The translations under genes and the position numbers were made by a program. From Ceratothoa steindachneri (lineage: Eukaryota > Arthropoda > Malacostraca > Isopoda > Cymothoidae), in NCBI GenBank assembly GCA_963969495.1, contig OZ018321.1, forward strand, positions 122,609,521 to 122,673,520: a DNA stretch of 64,000 bases, given 5' to 3'. Below the pieces are notes generated by a model. That model did not search any database. It was not told the origin of the DNA and was given only the letters and a program-made list of their open reading frames with translations. Below, piece by piece: positions 38,028 through 51,105 of the stretch. Within the stretch, counting starts at the first letter, position 1, and the number at the start of each line of letters is the position of its first letter.

Positions 38028-40329
38028 TTTGTAGCTTATACATACCTATTTTTTTTGCTCTAAGCAATTATCTTTTATTTTCATACAAGTCTCATTGGTT
38101 ATGAGAATGAATAGAAAGGATAGTCAATATTTTTTGAAAAATCAGAAACAATTCCCTCACTGAAGATTTCTCCCCCGCTCTTAACCATTAAACACAGTTA
38201 GAAAAAAAAAAATGGCTCCTGATGGTAAGATTTGTCAAATATTCAAGTCATCTGCAGCCAGTTTTAGACTTCGTTCTCAGCACAATATAATATTATATAA
38301 CTGTCTCAATCTGCCGTGTATATGTAACTGTCTATATCACAAATCAACTCTAATCTGAAAAAATATTCAAGAAATTTTCTAAACTCCTGTCTGAAAAACT
38401 AAATGCAACTTATAAAAATTAGGATTTTTCTATTAATCAGTGTCGTAGAATAACCCGTCATATACATATGTCACTTCTAGCCAATAGGCCTAGTCGCTCA
38501 AGGTCAACGCATGACCTTGATTCTACTCGGGTCTAAACAGATATGGGGGATAGAAGTGAGGGGAGACGAGTGCGGAGCATTTTCAATTTCAAAGATTGAG
38601 TGCAGTTGGCCGATATTAAACTAATGAAGGCTCCGGCTATGAGGCTTATGAAAAAGTCGGTACAAAAATAAACTTGAATATATGCACAGTTATACACAAT
38701 AAATAGATTAAATGAAATAATGGCAATGGATACTCTATGTATACAAGAACCAGATCCAGATCCGTTACTGCCTCCTCCAAGGGAAAGCGGGGCGTGGAAG
38801 AATGTCTCCACGAACATCATGGCGATTAGGGCATGTGAAGTACTCCCGCAGGAGTTTTTTGGTAACACCTGGGAGAAGACAGAAATGCGCGCTTGAGATT
38901 CAATCCCTCGCTTCTAACTGTTCTCACAGTCCTCGCTCACGTGGACTGACGTCGAGCCTGACCTCGTGGTTTCGACGGGCTACATGGCAGCAAAGAGCCT
39001 TTATTCTCGACAATCAGAAATCCTCAAGAACGTAAAGAAAACAAGACAAAATCAGGATACTCTCACATTGTAAAGAGATAGCGTGTAGAGATTGCGTATT
39101 GAGGATTAATTATATCTTACCTATATCATTGGTGTAATCTCCATATATTATTGTTGATTATATTACACTAATCTTTTACTAATTATTTATGTAATTTAGG
39201 AGTTTCATGTCAAATTTAACAAATTTAGTTTATTCTGTTAATTTTAACCAAAAAAACCTTTTCATTGACTCTATTTTGATTTTGTTGAGAAGGATTAAAC
39301 TGACCCCTTTAGTCGTTAAAGTTTAACAGATTTGACAGGCGTTCTTGTGGTAAGAGACTGCTATATGCTGTCATACCCGTGGCTCCGATCCTGGGCTAAA
39401 TTTCAGGTTCTGCCTCGATGGCCTAGCTGCTGGATGCTCGCAACTCTATAATTAGGACATTTAAATAAAATTGGATTTTTCAAAAGTTTTCTTCAATAAT
39501 TATAAGGATATTTTAACTTAAGAATATACAATTAATATAATATAAAAAAAGAAACTCAAAGTGTTATGGCTGATAAATACACTAAAATACCGAAAAAATA
39601 CCTTAAAAATCAATATATAAGGAAGGTATTCTTGCTGTTATCAATATATTACATTAATTACTTCCGAGCTTTCTATATACGTTTGTTTTTCCTTGTGACT
39701 GAGTTATCGCGTTCTTTTTATTAGATATTCTCGCAGTGTATCTCTTATGTTTCTTTTTGGCTGCTTTATTTTACAAAACTACGTTTCTTTTGCTCGTAAA
39801 CTTTCTATTGGTCTCTTTCCTAGAAAAACTGACTTTTGAAAAACGGCGAGAGAGAGGCTATTAATAGAGAAATGCGCGCATTCGTGGTTCTTAGTTCCTA
39901 AAGAATTCTACTCGAGATTTGTACATTGAAAACAGGTACACTTCTATCAACACTCTTTCATTGACCACCTTAACGAAGTTTTATTCAAGATCTCTTCTTT
40001 GGTTAATTTTGTAGGCATGAAATGTAAAGAAAATTTCATTTAATGCTCACTGGCTCTATATTCCCAACAAGATGCAACGAGTTGCTTTTACCATTAATCC
40101 ATAATTTGTTTTTGAGTATACGAAAGAAGTTAATTGTATCTTTAAATACAATATGTTTCATATTTTTAACTTTATTTCCCCTCAGCTTTGAAAGTAATAC
40201 TCTGGCTCACCATTAATTCCGTACAAACATCTGTCTGGTCTTTGGAATTGGTAGGTGTTAAAAATTCTCAGCACTTTTTTTTATCAATTCTGAGATTTTA
40301 TTTCCGGTGGAGGCAGTTTAATCTACTCT
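37701..40329. other. Unassigned; (AT)n at 37.94-38.03 kb
   Basis: Apart from the microsatellite, no feature is supported. A GC-richer patch at 38.46-39.05 kb has open frames on both strands without recognisable motifs. Confidence 0.35.
37941..38025. repeat. (AT)n microsatellite
   Basis: About 85 bp of AT dinucleotides with one G interruption. Confidence 0.97.
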
Positions 40330-40739
40330 TTCCAGTCTGGCTTTCGTCATTAAAGGAATCTATATGGAAGCCTATGATGTCCCTCCCAGGGTTCGGCTTC
40401 CGTCTTTAATAGATTATACCTAGCTCCTGATGCTTTAATCTTGATGTGCCTGTTGTCGTTGCAAGACTTCCTATCGAGCTCTATTTTGACCCCTACCAAG
40501 ATTAGCTGTCGTCTTTAAAGGAATACATATGGAAGATTCTCTTTCACCTTTTGGCGTGAGACGGTCGTCTTTATAGGACTGCAAATGATGACCTCCCTTA
40601 TCCTTTCGCGAAAGAACAAAGAATACCTATGGAGTTCACTGTATCCCACTCTTAATAGTGGCTATGTTTATGAAAATGCTTATTTAGGTATTCGATGCCC
40701 ACTCGCCAAAGTGGTTTTAGTCTGTAAAGTAATACCAAT

Positions 40740-40742
<3 letters not shown>

Positions 40743-40823
<81 letters not shown>

Positions 40824-40825
40824 TT
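40743..40825. repeat. (AT)n microsatellite
   Basis: About 83 bp of AT dinucleotides with one G, inside repeat D copy 2 and absent from copy 1. Confidence 0.97.
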
Positions 40826-41425
40826 GCAATATACTACGGAATATTTGTATTTACCTCACTGCGTAAGATGGAAAAAAATGATACATCCCTAAGTTGGCGG
40901 CTCAAGTCTTAAAAAGCTCTGACTCTGGGAAGTCTCTCTTAAGCTTCCAATGATTGTTGATCTTAGCTGTAAAGGAGTGACTATTAGTCATGATCCCTCC
41001 GTTTTAAGTCGTTTATCGTCTTTGTCTGACTCCTTATGAAGGACTCTACTGCCCTCCCACCGTCTAAAGGAATGTCCATTGGATTAATTTTGACCCCTCG
41101 TGTCATTGACGTCATCAAATGACTGCTTATACACTATATAAGCTATAGAAGGTAAGGTAGGAACAAATGTACGTCCTCCTAGTACCTAGCGCCTCAGTTT
41201 CCCACTTGTGATATACATATTCCTGATATTTTCACCTTCCCTAACTGGACCAATGATTTTCTGTACAGATCTTAATTAACTCAACGGTGAAGGTTCTTTC
41301 ATTAGATTTGGTCTTATGTTAAGTATTGAATATATAAATTTGGCTGTTATAATACTTGATTTTTTGTATATTTTCTATTTTCTTTGCCTCTAACTATCTT
41401 CATATTATTTCTACATTAAAATATA

Positions 41426-42720
41426 AGAGGGGCAGGCAATAAGTTTTGCGAATCGGTAGGGCAAAACAGAGGAAGGGGAATGGCTGTTTGTGGAGGTGTT
41501 AGGACAAGTTATGACAAGTCACAACCTGCCACCACACGCTCCTTCCTCATCTATTTAAGAAGCATTAGCTGATAGGAGATCGTCAGGCACAATTTTTTTA
41601 ACAATGGAGAACGTTGAGCACCGCGCAGTGATCAAATTTTGACAAAGGAAGGCAAGAAAGCAAAAGAAATCCATGAATGTATGGGTGTAGTGTACACCGA
41701 CACCGCCCCTTCCCATGCAACCATTGCTCATTGGAATAGGAGGTTCCGCCATGGTCGTAAGTCTCTTGAAGATGGCTCCGTCCAAAACGTCCGTCAGACG
41801 TGACCAACGAGTATAATGTGGCCCGTGTGGAGAGGATGATCCTCAAAAATCGACGGGTGAATGTCGAAGAAATCGAGCGAGAACTTGGAATATCACATGT
41901 AAGTGTTATGAACATCATCCACCACAATTTTGCCATGACCAAGGTTTCTGCCCGTTGGGTCCCTAGAAACGTCACGAAATGTCATGCCCCATGATCGACT
42001 TCAACGTCGTCAAAGATCGGAGGAACTGATGCTCCTGTACAACCAAGACCCGGCGTGATTCGAGTGACGCATAGTGATAGGTGATGAAACGTGGGTCCAT
42101 CAGTGGGATCCCGTGACCAAGGTCGAAAGCATGGCCTGGAAGCACAGGGGCTCTCCGACCCCCATTAAGTTCCGGACCCAAAACTCAGCCAGGAAGATCA
42201 TGGCCACCATCTTCTGAGATTCTGAGGGCGTGTTGATGGTGGACTATGTGCCTCGTGGAAGCACCATCACAATATTACTCTGAGGAACTGGCTGAGTTGA
42301 AGAAATGCATCCGTCACAAGCAGCGCGGCAAGTTGACACGCGATGTCCTGCTCCTCCACGACAATGCCCCTGTCCCCAAGGCCAGAGTTGCACAAGCTGC
42401 CCTGCGCGAGTGTATATTCGAGGAGCTCAACTATCCCCCCTACATTCCAGATCTGGCCCTCAGCGACTACCTTTTATTCTGCCAGCTCAAGGCTGCCTGC
42501 GTGGACGCCGGTTCGGGGATGATGATGATATCCAGCTCGCCGTCCAGGAGTGGATTGAACAGCAGTCGGGAGATTTCTGGTTGTCTGGAATTCGAAGCCT
42601 CAGTGACAAGTGGCGCAAGTGCATAAAAGTCGAGGGTAGTTATATTGAAAATAATAAAACATTTTTCCTCATATCTCGTTTCCTTATATCCAAATTTCAA
42701 AACTTATTGACTGCCCCTTG
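41426..42720 (+). mobile_element. Mariner element, near full length (1295 bp)
   Basis: Terminal inverted repeats are visible: AGAGGGGCAGGCAATAAG at the left and, in reverse complement, CAAGGGGCAGTCAATAAG at the right. TA dinucleotides flank both ends (41,424-41,425 and 42,721-42,722), the standard Tc1/mariner target duplication. Length fits the usual 1.3 kb. The interior encodes a frameshifted transposase. It lies inside dispersed repeat D, whose other copy shows the empty site. The shorter copy at 57.8 kb belongs to the same family. Confidence 0.92.
41604..42640 (+). pseudogene. Mariner transposase, frameshifted
   Basis: ATG at 41,604 starts ENVEHRAVIKF. In a second frame 41,806-41,994 encodes the helix-turn-helix part (VERMILKNRRVNVEEIEREL, ISHVSVMNIIHH, VPRNVTK). 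The catalytic triad can be followed: GDETWVHQWDP with Asp at 42,083; LLLHDNAPV with Asp at 42,360; PDLALSDYL with Asp at 42,465. The last two are separated by 34 residues, the D,D34D spacing of mariner. The enzyme would cut and rejoin the terminal repeats. At least two frameshifts and one stop (near 42,058) inactivate it. The C-terminal frame should end KWRKCIKVEGSYIE, in a third frame. Confidence 0.9.
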
Positions 42721-44286
42721 TAGATATTTAAGATTCTTGATGGAGAAATAAATATTGAAAGTACAAATATCGTAATCGAAATAAATTATTCCAATTGAAT
42801 TACAATAATTCCCTTTTTATTGTTAATTATATTCACTCGATCATTTATTTTCCATTTTCCTTCCAATTGGCTTTCATCTCTTTCTCTTCGTAAATGGATG
42901 TCGAAGTAATACGAGAAACCAGTTCAAATCTAAAGAATTACGTGCTTTACTGACTCCAACATCCGCTGCAGCACAGTTTACCTTCCACGCCTGTTCGAGG
43001 ATCTCTTGCCATGTAAGTTCCACTCATTTTTACTTTTCCCAGCTCCTCCATTTTCTTTTCACATCCCTGCTTACTAACATTCAGCAAAGGCCTCCCTTGG
43101 AGGTATTAAACTTTAAATTCGAAGAAACATGTCCTATCTTCTCCCTTCAATACATTTTGGTCGGACATACCCTTATATTAGACAGCAATATCCATCTCCA
43201 TCTGATTATGCCCCAAATTGCCGATTTCCATGAGCTTTAGTGTGATCGAAGTCATGAAAAGTCAATAAAATAAAATCCCCGAACTAACTCATCTGCACCT
43301 CCCTACATTTTAAGTCTCACTCGCAGCTCGTCTTTTGTGAAGAGCTCCAATCAACGATATTTACTCCAAACCAGCTGATCCTGTGGAAAACGACGTTACC
43401 CAATTGTAAATCGTAAATTGGGGCCCTTGCGACTGATGAGACCCGCATATTGGAAAAGAAAAGCACTCGACCGTATACATTCGAAGCCTGGAATAAGCTG
43501 AATAAGAGGCATATAAAGAGAATGGACATAAAGCTCAAGAAATGAGAGGGGAAAGTTATTAGATAAAGCCAATCAAAGGTAAAATGAGAATGAATAAATT
43601 GCGAAGAAAATATTTGTTACAGTGATTTCAATATATATTTCCTTAACGAAGATTATCCTCTCCATATATGACTTTTAAAGATAATGTCATAAAATTTCCT
43701 TAGACATAGATTTTATCTTTAAATTCTATACCTACACCTATGGGGGCGATATTCACATGCGCAAGAATTAAGGTGACGCGTAGATAAGCCCATTTGGTGA
43801 CGGAGTGTGACAAAAGTAAGTATAAAATTCCATTTCCCAGTCGATGAATTTGTTTTCTCTGCTAAAGGAGGCTGTAAATATGTCATAAGACCAGAGAAGC
43901 AACAAATGAACGAGCTGGATCCGCCTCATTTTCTTATGCAATCTTAACCTTGCCATCGGTTTGGCAGATGATGGAACGAGATGTTGTTTTGTGAAAAGTA
44001 ATGTTATGGAAATTATTGCCACCGTAAAATATACCATTATCATATTACAATTATCCACAATAACCTAAAGAGTGTTTCCTTCTTTTAGCTTTATTGGCAC
44101 TAAAGTAATAAAATGATATGTCTGTGTCCCTTTTCCTATCGTGGACATTAATAATTATTAGTCTTAACTACATTAAACCATATGGCCTTCTAGTCTATTT
44201 GTACTTTAGCCGAGATTTTTTTATATCTATATATAATTCGAACATTCTAAAGCTTACGTGTATGTTGTCCGTAAGATTGGGTACTA

Positions 44287-44319
44287 ATTTCTATAATGGC
44301 TGAATGCCATTATAGAAAT
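44287..44319. repeat. Perfect 14-bp inverted repeat (hairpin)
   Basis: ATTTCTATAATGGC at 44,287-44,300, loop TGAAT, then GCCATTATAGAAAT at 44,306-44,319: a perfect 14-bp stem with a 5-base loop. Too short and isolated to assign a role. Confidence 0.95.
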
Positions 44320-44802
44320 ACCAGATGCAAGAATGATGGAAGAATATTCAGAAAAACGGTAAAAAAAACAAAGGGAAGAGAATTTTTGTTTTCGATAAAC
44401 AAAAGATATGAGCAGGTTTGTCATAGAGAACTGCTTATAAACTAAAATCTGGGTTAAAGCAAATTCATGGGAAGCTTAAAATAACAAAATTTACCATGAT
44501 CCCTGGTATTCATTTACGAATTAAAACACTAGGGATAATTGGGAAGGAAAAACTAAAATATAGGCTTTAGTCAAATTTTAGAATTTCAACTACATAATAT
44601 CGATGCTTGACGATCGAAATAAGATTAAATAAAAAATGGTAAGTTGATAAAAAATTAATTTTTTTTTTTAAGTTATCCTTGTTTAAATTTTTCCATATGT
44701 GCCGCAACGTGTTTGAAGAATACTGCCTGTAAATAACTAGGCTTTTTTAAGGTGTGGTAGTGTTTCGTTTTTTTATAAGTTTGCTATACTTAGGCTATTT
44801 TT

Positions 44803-44930
44803 AGGCTAGCAAGGCCTAAGATGTTATTAAGCTAGAAATGCCTAGGCATCTTTTAAAGCTAGAAATGTCTAGGCTTTTTTAAGTTAGAAATACCTAGGCT
44901 TCTTTTTAAGCTAGAAATTCCTACACTGAT
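44803..44930. repeat. Minisatellite, about 27-bp units, 4-5 copies
   Basis: Units run (A)AGCTAGAAATGCCTAGGCTTC followed by T-rich spacer. The copies at 44,829, 44,856, 44,882 and 44,908 are clear and a worn one precedes them. Each has the palindrome CCTAGG. Confidence 0.85.
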
Positions 44931-46710
44931 TTTGGGCATGAAAAGCTTAGGTTTTTTTAATTTTAAGATATAAAATATGTATTCAGGTGTCAGATGATAT
45001 GTTTAAATGACAAAGTTTACTAGTGAAATTTGCTTCTTCTATATTGAATCGACATTTACTTTTAAGCCATTCTGGACATAATTGTTACCGTGAATGAAAA
45101 CTGGGTTGTTTTCTGCAATATTGAGCGGAAAAAATATTGTTTTAATTCCAACAAAAACTATTCCTGCTCATAGACGTCGTCTCCAAAAGCAGACCTTTAT
45201 GCTTTCCATTCTGTGGGATTCAAAATAATACTAATAAAATATAACTTGCGGATCTAGCTTTATGCTCAAATTTTGATGTGTTTCTTGAATAAAAGGGTTC
45301 TTCAAGTGTCAACTGAGTTGATGCCTTCCTCGTTGATAACAATCCACCACAAACGAGTTTCGTTTAACCCAGGAAAAATTCTTGATTTAGATTGGGAAAT
45401 TCTTTCTCATCCACTATATAAATTCATCTAAACGTTGCCCCATTTTCTAACCATTTATTTAATTCATTACATCAGTTAAATTGAAAATTTTTCCTTGATA
45501 TGAAATAGGTGGAAAAAGAATATCGAATCCTTTATTTCATCAAATGCTTAAGAATTCTGAAAGAAAGGTATCTTCTGCTTGGGTAAACGATGTTTAGCCT
45601 TGTCATTAATGATGGAAATCGCTGAATAAATTTAGTTTTTTATATTAATAATGATTTAATTTCTTCTTTTTTTAAACTTCATCAAATTCTTGGCAATATA
45701 ATTCTTTGTCTAATGTTAAATGATATTGTTTGAGGGGAAAACATAGGCTTAAAAAGTTGTCAGCACTCTTTTGGCGAAGTTTCCTGATTTAGAGTGAAAG
45801 TTTAATAGTGGATCCAACCAAACACCAGATACCTAGCCCCCACCGCCCTTCACGTGCTGGGCTTATTTAATAAATCATGCTGCAGGTAACGACGCCAGAT
45901 GTGGTTCAACTTCGCAAAGAAGTGTTCTGTCAATTTGATAAGTTTGTAATCCTATTCATATTTATTTGATGTAGCAGGCAAAGATTCCTCTTGAGTTGAC
46001 AATGTTTTTAATAATATTTCTGAGTGCAAAAGTCTTATCTTATTTTCAAATAGTCGTAGTAAAATTCTATTTTTTGCTCTTGTGCTCCTGTTTATTTCTT
46101 CTAATGATCAGCCCGTGAAAGATAGATAAGAAAAGAAAATAGATGAAATGAGGACAGTGATATGTTTACTTTAACCTCTATAAAAATATTCAAATTAAAA
46201 TTTATCGTTTTCCATTCTTTGTTTCGAAACAACCTGAACCTGAAAGTTTATAATACGCCTTAAAGCGTCGAGAGGTTATAGGATGATCAGCGTCACAGTA
46301 GATAAGGTAGTGGTCGGTTACAGGGCAGATTATTTTCAACTTATAAATTGGTGCGGTAAGTCATATTGGGTGTACAACAAACCTACAATCGGACTATTCC
46401 CTTCAAGGTAAATGTCATTTGTAGTCAATTTGTAGTCACGAAAATTGTGCTGCCTTTTTATAACTGGTTTATTAGACCACATCAGAAGTAAAAGGTCAGT
46501 TTTTTGCTCCGATCTTCGAAAATATATCGAAATGCAGAAAATGGTACAAAGTTAGTTCCACGCATAGGATCCTCTTGCTTAGGCATAGAGACTATAAAAG
46601 TAACTGCAACAGTTCGATTCTCTCCTGGGACAGGTATAATGCAAATTGACTAAAAAATCTAGTTCAAAGTTTTTGGAAGTTGCACTTTCGTGGCAACCAC
46701 TTCACATATA

Positions 46711-47870
46711 CAGAGGGTAGCAACTAAAAATATTTGAAAACCTGTATTTCTTTTAAAACATCTTTCATATATTTTGATAGATAAAATTCAAAGTTTCTAG
46801 AATTGGTTTACATTAACTTACAAGTAGAAACTAGGTGCGGTTAAAGTTTAGGCAAATTTAGCGGATGGAAACGGAAATTATTAGTACGTAATCAATTTAC
46901 TCGAAATATTGAGTCCTTCAAAATGATCCGAACGCTTAAGTTTCAGGTAAAGAGAACTAACATTGTTTACATAGCAATTAACTTTAGTTCACTCTCGTGT
47001 AGGTTAGTTCATTTTTCTTCTTGCCAGCTATCATCCAGGTAACATAAGTAAAAAATCTACGACACATCTCTCTGTCCGCAAACTGATAATAAAACTGTCT
47101 TTCAATTGGAGTTATTGCAAAGACTGCATAAATCGTTGCAATGAGTACTCGATTATATTCTGTCACCCTTTTACTAAAAGGATTAGAGAAGGCTGGAAAA
47201 TAAACTAGTAGGCCACGGCAGACCTCAAAAAGGGGTGAATAACTCATCACGCTAATTATGGAGAAGCTATGTTAAAACGGATGCTACAGTTTCTCAAGAG
47301 ATTATTAAAGTTTTGGTCATCAATATATCCTAGCAGAACATGTCACTTTGGCTGGAGGAAAACATTTTCTACTCTTGCACACCAGTGATCAAGCCATCGA
47401 TCGTACACAAAAACAAGAAAGTTCGTCTTGCATTCGCCAATAGCCACGCTACACATTGAGAATCAATGGGCTTAAGTCAGTTTCAATACCGAATTTAAGG
47501 TCAAATTGTTCGGATCCAATGGCAGAAAGTTTGTTGATCCGAGAGCAGAAGAAAGAGTGCCTGTCAAATGCAGAAAAAAAGTGTACCTTGGCTAAAGAAG
47601 TGTCATGGTTTGAGGAGTGATATTGGTAGAAGGCAATAGACAAATCGTTGGCATACGGGGTACAGTAAATCAAAAAGTGCACAAGAAATCGCTGCATGAG
47701 GGATCCTTGCCCCATCTGCGAGCCTCCTATTCCCAATATGCAATCCTCTCGAAGGATAATTCCCCATGAAAAATGAAGAAATCGGCGAAGTCTTTCCTGG
47801 GTGACAGACTCAAAGAAAGTGGCAATACCAACTTGCACCAACAGACTCAAAGAGCTTCTCACAATCGAAT
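46711..47870 (+). mobile_element. Tc1-type element, 5' end and degenerate transposase
   Basis: TA at 46,709 is followed by CAGAGGGTAGCAACTAAAAA, a plausible left terminal repeat. The interior then encodes Tc1 transposase pieces: STRLYSVTLLLKGLEKAGK and SRPRQTSKRGE (paired-like DNA-binding region, about 47,135-47,235), a VIKPSIVHKNKKVRLAFANSH block at about 47,390-47,450, KVKLFGSNGRKFVDPRAEER, RSVMV.GVILVEG, then DQKVYK-like and DNDPKH-like decayed blocks to about 47,870. The WSDE catalytic motif is degraded (FNTEFK). I see no matching right end, so the 3' side is probably truncated. Confidence 0.65.
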
Positions 47871-49690
47871 TTAAATAAGAGCGTAGGGGTGTCTCGACTC
47901 ACCGCTATGATTTCTCATTACATGCTCGACATTGAGTGCTCCTTCTTTAGCGAGCTTTTTGGTTATGTCTTCTAAGAAGTAAATCTACGAGTTACCTCGC
48001 ATAAACCATTCCTTTCATGAAATTCATAGTAGAGTGCGGTATTCACTCACCGGCCAACCATCGAGTGTCAAATGAGCACGAATTATTGCCGCCTCGCAGG
48101 GGTCCGACGTCTTTGACAGAAGGCTCCTTCCAAGAAACACAACACCTTCGGCTCTTTAATAGTCAAATTAGATAATGCTTTCCGCTTATCGATCATGTTG
48201 CCTTAAGCCAACATGCTTTCCTCTGTTAACGAATAACAAGGGAGCATTTGAAGCTAGGTGGCTATAATATGTTGAGTAGTCTCTGAATGAGGGACTCCGT
48301 TGAATTCGAAATTTCACAAATCGCGACTAAAGACTTTGTTCATAGTTTTGGCGTCCCCTTCAGAGAAGGTCTAATGGCCGGCCGTGCTGATCTTAGCTCT
48401 GTCACCTGCAAAATCGGCAGTGGACTCGTCCTTCCCCGAGACCCTTGCAAAGGGAGAAGAATCTCAAGTCCTTTTTGACCTATTCTTCTTGTTATTTTGT
48501 TGTTTATAGCAGGTGGTGTCGAAATGAACCGGGCAGGCTTCTGGAAGATCCTCCAGAGAGATGGAGAAAGGCTTGGCTATAAAAAGGATTCAAGTTGGGG
48601 GAGGAAGTCCTTCCTCTCCTACCAGGTCCTTAAGAGCTACTAAGTGACAGAGGTAAGGGTAACTTTCGCATGCATCACAAAGGAGCTTAACACTATAGAG
48701 TCGCTAGCACTGTCAGCAGTGGATTCTTGGACGCCTGCCTTATTTCTTGGCGGTCCCGTGCGAAAGGAATGAGAAATCACCGCTGGTGCAATAAGTGACT
48801 CGTCCATGAGTGACTCAAAAGAAGTGGCTGAAGAAAAGGCCAAAAAACCAGTAGACGTGGGAGAGGAGTAAACCTCCTCACCAAACGAATGGAGTTGAGG
48901 GGCCTCTGAGAAAGAAAAAGGGGACCACAGCTATTTATCAGGTGAAGACGCCCTCGAATGTCTCCAAAATTGCAAAGCGAAAGCTCCTTTGCAGCATGAA
49001 AAAAGTGATATGGGAGCCGATTCACCGGTCATCGCGTTGTCTCATTTTCCCTCGTCTCTACGACATTGAGGAAAAGCAAGGCCAGTTTGGTGGCGAATTT
49101 TATGCGACGGCGTTCGTCCACTATTCCGTTAAGTTTTAAAAAAAGTATGTCGGTAAAAGATGCATTGAACATAGATACTATAACCTTTTACTGCCTTGGC
49201 AGGTTAAAAGCAAAGTCTTTATACGAGCAGAAAATCCCCAAATTCCCTAATTTACAGAGACTCGACCCAGGGGTTTAAGATAACATGGAACATGACAACT
49301 CGGCCCACCATTTAAGCTAATTACTCCTCGAGCTTTGACTATAAAGGATGGTGCCAATATAACCCCTTAATATATGTACTGGAAGAAGGTAAGTTGTTTT
49401 GACGGCCCAGCACACTCCGCGTTTAATACTAACCTCAGCCTGAGGGCTTTCGCTCGTCGCGGTAATTAGGAACCTCATGGTGTACACCTCGTTTTGACTG
49501 AGGGTCCATTAGATGAAAAACATGCGCCGAGCTTCAAGAAACTATGTGGATAAAAGTGCAAATTTGGAAGGGGGTAAGCGGGTATGTAATAAAGTGTAGT
49601 AGAGATAGGTGGGTCCACTAACAAGTCAGGGGAAAAATCAGCCTATTATTATCCTCCCCTGGCGTTAGGTGATCCCGTGATGACGGGTAT
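47871..49690. other. Unassigned, GC-richer block upstream of the LTR element
   Basis: The frames 48,287-48,478 and 48,520-49,280 (read through) look more protein-like than the AT-rich surroundings (for example FACITKELNTIESLALSAVD), but I recognise no family. It could be another decayed element into which the LTR retrotransposon inserted. Confidence 0.3.
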
Positions 49691-49695
49691 TGCAC

Positions 49696-51079
49696 TGTGA
49701 TAGAACGTGTTGAAGCTGCGTTTAATTTCAACTCCTACCCCGTATTATTTAAAACCACGATGCTGCCCACGTGCATCTTCGATTCGAGGCTTGGAGTCTT
49801 ATCTCAGCTACCGGATGCCAATGTTTAAACAAGGAGGTTATCGTCCCCCCGTTCGCCCCCATACGCCGACCTCGCCAGATCGAGTTAGGCTTATGAACAG
49901 ATAAGGCATTGTTCCCCGGCCTGGCTGTGCGTTCCCTCCAAGCTTCCACTCCATTTTCCCCCACGCCAAGGAGATGTCCTGGCTATTTATATGGAAACTT
50001 TACCACTAAGATCAGATTGGAGATCCAGATTTTCGTCGCGAAACATCACCACGACCCTCTCTCCCTTTGTGCGCCAAGGGACCTCGACCTCGAGATTCAC
50101 CATCACTTGTCCAGAAGGAGGACAATATTCCTTGAGTGCCAAAGGTTCGAGCCTTTCCGACGCCAAGTCCCCAAGGCTTCCATCCCCCCCTGTTGTTCAA
50201 AGGAGAACAGCATTAGAACAGCCATTGTTCGTTTTGAGCCCTTCGCCAAGAAACGGTTCTCACCCCCCCCCCCTGTTGTTCAGAGGGGAACAACATTAGA
50301 ACAGCCATAGTTCTTGAGCCCGTAGACAAGAGACGGTTCTCATCCTCCCCCTTTGTTCAGAAGAGAACAACCTAGAAAAGCCATTGTTCGTTTTGAGCCC
50401 TTTGCCAAGAAACGGTTCTCACCCCCCCTGTTGTTCAAGGAGAACAACATTAGAACAGCCATTGTTCTTGAGCCCGTAGACAAGAGACGGTTCTCATCCT
50501 TCCCCTTTGTTCAGAAGAGAACAACCTAGAACAGCCATTGTTCTTCAAGCCGTTCGTCGAGAAACGGTTCTCCTTCCCAAGACGCCTCGTCAGGATCCTT
50601 TTATTCCCCCCCCCCTTCGGCTGGAACTCGCCAGCCGCCCAAAACTTCTTTGCGCCCCCTTCCACTGCACTACTAGTGCCAAAAGTTACGTAAGCCAAAC
50701 TTCACCTTTGAGTATTGATCCCTTTTGTCAATTCTATCCTGTGCTTTAAATTGTTTATCGAACCATCCCATCTCTTTAACTCTATATTTGTTTGACCTTT
50801 TTTAATCCCTTAAATCCTTAGATTAGCCCGAGTCTCCACGACCCTTTCCATTCTGTTTATGTCAATATTTTCCGTCTTGTGTTTGTTGATAGTTATTATT
50901 AATAAAACTCTGTTTTATTAATGATAGCAATATTATTATCCTTGAGCTCAGTTCCACTTCTTAAGCATATCGAAGATACATAATATCGACCGCCAGACAG
51001 TAACGCACTCTAAAGATAATTAAGGAAGTTCCCTCAACGAATAGTGTTATATGGTATCGTCGGGAGTCATTCTACGACA
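49696..51079 (+). repeat. 5' LTR of element C (1384 bp)
   Basis: Starts TGTGATAGAACGTG and ends TCTACGACA. It holds a TATA-like CTATTTATATGG at about 49,981, an AATAAA at 50,901 and a five-unit minisatellite. Differences from the 3' LTR are scattered single bases plus one missing repeat unit. Confidence 0.95.
50191..50575 (+). repeat. LTR minisatellite, five units of about 77-83 bp (5' LTR)
   Basis: Units begin (T)GTTGTTC at 50,191, 50,274, 50,352, 50,429 and 50,506. Each contains GAGAACAxC, AGAACAGCCATTGTTC (partly palindromic) and a C-rich spacer after ACGGTTCTC. Two subtypes alternate: GTTTTGAGCCCTTCGCCAAG and TTGAGCCCGTAGACAAG. Confidence 0.93.
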
Positions 51080-51105
51080 TATATATATATATATACTATT
51101 TAATT

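Larger units (their letters stand above)
40330..43110 (+). repeat. Long dispersed repeat D, copy 2, interrupted by mariner
   Basis: Colinear with copy 1 at 25,440-26,690. The left part carries several short motifs of the form GTC(A/G)T(T/C)(A/T)AAGGAATxxATATGGA (about 40,344, 40,507 and degenerate further copies), so it was partly tandem. After 41,423 the homology breaks at the mariner and resumes at 42,723 with ATTTAAGAT..., then CTCTTCGTAAATGGATGTCG and GACTCCAACATCCGC. Confidence 0.75.
43111..46710. other. Unassigned apart from hairpin and minisatellite
   Basis: AT-rich sequence. Minus-strand frames at 43,317-43,538 and 43,768-44,058 have no recognised motif. Confidence 0.35.

Noticed and set aside
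43768..44058. 96-codon minus-strand frame, considered as a receptor exon
   Set aside because: No recognisable domain and no consistent splice sites.
46984..47250. Minus-strand frame that resembles a receptor TM7 and tail
   Set aside because: The opposite strand reads as the DNA-binding part of a Tc1 transposase in the right place before further Tc1 blocks, so this frame is a shadow.
47449..47862. Long minus-strand frame of 137 codons
   Set aside because: Antisense to recognisable Tc1 transposase motifs.
49707..50749. Open frames within the LTRs (repeated at 54.1-55.2 kb)
   Set aside because: LTRs are non-coding; the frames come from GC-rich minisatellite units and differ between the two copies.
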